DNA of 64,000 bases from Clostridium sp. MCC353. Its GTDB lineage: Bacteria > Bacillota > Clostridia > Lachnospirales > Lachnospiraceae. The stretch's first letter is position 1, and every line of letters begins with the position of its first letter. Positions 55,601 through 58,600 of this stretch are shown piece by piece. The notes below the pieces were generated by a model. The model was not told the DNA's origin, searched no databases, and saw nothing but the letters and a program-made list of their open reading frames with translations. Made by a program: the position numbers and the translations under genes. The stretch lies in assembly GCF_018785315.1 (NCBI RefSeq), contig NZ_WQPN01000033.1:1-64000 (forward strand), given 5' to 3'.

Positions 55601-58600
55601 TTAAGGCTGACTTGAACTGGATCGCCCTCCTCCGTCTCTCCGTACTCAAATATGATATCTTTAATATCTCCGGAGAGCATGATCTCCTTAGGAATACGGA
55701 ATTTGGAAGCTACAAAACCAGGTTTATCCACCATCTTCTTGGTGCCGTCTTCCTGCTCTTCTTCTTCCCGGATCGTCTTGTAAGGCACTTCAATCTCAAC
55801 TTTTGTATTGTAAGCCCGGCCTCTTGTACGGTTCTGCAGACGGTAAACGTAGCTGCCATACTCCAAATCCATAGGAGTTTTCAGCTTTTCATCATCCTCT
55901 TTTACAATACCTTTAATCTCAGTATGAGCCCATGCTTTAAAGTAAACATCTGACTTTTCAGAATTGCTTTCAGCAGTTTTATCATTGACCTCATACTCTT
56001 TCTTTGTATAGAAATAACCTTTCTTATCGCTGATATATTCTTTAACTTCCACATCCGTGTTCAAATCGCCAAACTCCTGGTAATCCATACGCGGATATCT
56101 GATATCAGCCGAATTGGTAAATTTACCGCTGATTCTCGGAATACCAGTAATTTTCACACGGCCTGGGCACTCATCGCCAGGCAGGAAAACGCTCTTGAAA
56201 TTGATGCGCAGATCTCTTCCAAACGTCATACCCGGGTTTTGCTCCAGATAATCTTTCATCTGTTTCTCTACTTTCAGAGTCCAGATGGTTTCCTTGCTTC
56301 CGTCTTCATAGACTGCAACTTCACGTTCCATCTCTGTTTCTGCGAAGTTGAACCAGGATTCTCCCCCACTTTCATCTATGACGCGGATTTGGTATTTCGG
56401 AACATCGTAGTAGGTTTCATCACCTTCCACATACGCTACCCGGTAGTCTATACCCACACCCCGGAGATAATCTTTTGTGGCCAGCCAGTAATTAATTCCC
56501 TTTTCATCCAGCACATCTCCCGGCATAATAAACTGGATATGTGTCAGGTCATAATATTCCGGCATGGTATCCTGAATATATGGGCTGTAAATCGGAACTG
56601 ATGTATGATTTTCATTATCTGGCGTTTTAATTTCCTTTATCTGATAGCCCAGAGGACGTCCCACAGCCGACATCTTAGTCTCAAGATGTTTTTCTCCATC
56701 ATGCCCTTCTGCATTCTGTACCTGGAAATAAGTTCTGGTATCCTTTTCCTTATTCCATAAAATATTGTTGCCATAGCTTACCGTGGTCTCCGCAGTAACA
56801 TCGGCCTGATAGTTCTCGCCTGCCATCTTAGCAGGGAACTGGTTATCATATGGAACATATAAACGGTAATGTTTTTTCGACGGATACTCTGACGCATTGC
56901 TGCTGTCCGCTTCCTGTACCTCTGCCTCTTCTTCTGCCATCAGCCTGGCAGCAGGTCCTTCAACCGGTCTGTCTTCTTCCTCTGCCTTCTCCACTTCCGC
57001 AGCCGCAGCTTCCTCCGGCTGTTCTTCAGGAGGGAGATCATTAATCAGCATAACGCCGGTATCATAACCACCTTCATCATTCAGAGTTTCCGTCTCAGGA
57101 GTTTCAACCAAAAATTCGTCCGGATGATCGATCTGATACTGCATATGCGGAGGATATAACGTCTCTTCTCCATGAATGCGGATGGTGGTATCACCATTCA
57201 TATAATATGGAACAATCTTTACTAAAGGTTCGCCGCCTGCACTGAACCTCGGATCATCCAAAATAGCATAAGGATTTTCCTCGGCTTCGAAAGCAGCCTC
57301 CAGGTCAGGATCGTTTAAATTATAAATTCCGGAAACATCCAGGATCAAAGCGCCTCCCAGATTATCATATTCGGAAACATAATCTTCTGCCAGCTCATGT
57401 TTATCCATCAGATCCGGTCTTAACCTTTTCAAATGATTGTCGCCCCAGACACCGGTAAATGTCTGGTCTGCCGATAGATTGTCGCGTCCATCCAAGTATG
57501 TCTCATTGAGCATGGGATTCCGCAAGGTGTCTGGATCGTCCGGATCGCACAGCCACTTGATCAGCTGGTTCTGATCCGTTTTGGCATTGCCGCCGGAAGG
57601 CAGCCATAATGCCATATCGAACTTTTTAAATACTGCCGTGTCTGGCGGCAGGTCATTGGGATCGATCTTGTTTCCTTCTTTTCTCGGAAAATCCCAGGTG
57701 CCATCCAGATTCTTCACCATACCTGATGTATTGGAAATTTCAAAATCGTAGGAAGCATAGTTGTATTTCTGCCAGCCTAAAACAAAGTTGCTGCTGGGAT
57801 CATCCTGCCTTGCATCCAGTTTGCTGTCCCAGTTTAAGTTGGTATAGAACAGGTTCAGCTTGTTAGTCTCTGAACTGTCCAGTCTGTTGCCGGGGGCAAC
57901 ACAACTGTCAAGCAGGTAAGCATCAGCATAAATATTACTATTGGATATATTGGTCGTTGGTGCATACCGGTCATAATGGGCCCAGGTAAATACTCTGGCC
58001 TCTACACCTTCCGGAAGGCTCTCTCCCGGTACAGTCCAAAATCGGAAAGATGTTATAAAAGTAGGCGTTACGCCTGAAGTAATGATATCTTTCTCCAATA
58101 CTGTCACAGCGCCTCTATACCATCCAACCGAGGCCCCCAGCTCCGGGTTTTCCCTCGGCCATGCTGAGTTATCATATCTAGGGAGTTTAATGCCTCCCAG
58201 TACTTCATGTTCAAAATCTTCTTCCGCCACCGGCATAATACTGTTCTGGATACTTTCCAGTTGTTCTTTCAGAGCATTGCTGCCTGTAGCCTTATCAGCC
58301 GTTGCTTTTTTGTTTGCCTTTTTTGCATTGCTGCCGGAAGCTGTATCGGCTGTATCTTCTGTCTCTTCTGTCTCTTCTTCCTCATCCAATGCTTCTGCTG
58401 ATGTCCCTTCAGTTTCCGCTTCAAGAAGATTTATCTCCTGCAGAGCTTCATCCGGATTCGGGAAAAAGATGTTCCAACGGTCTGTGGAAGCCATATTCAT
58501 CTCCACACCACCCAGCAGTACATCCCCCGGTTTTTCCGGTTCGGCGTTGTAGGAATAATAATAGTGGGTTTCCTGGCTTTCTTCATCTAAAGTGCTGAAA

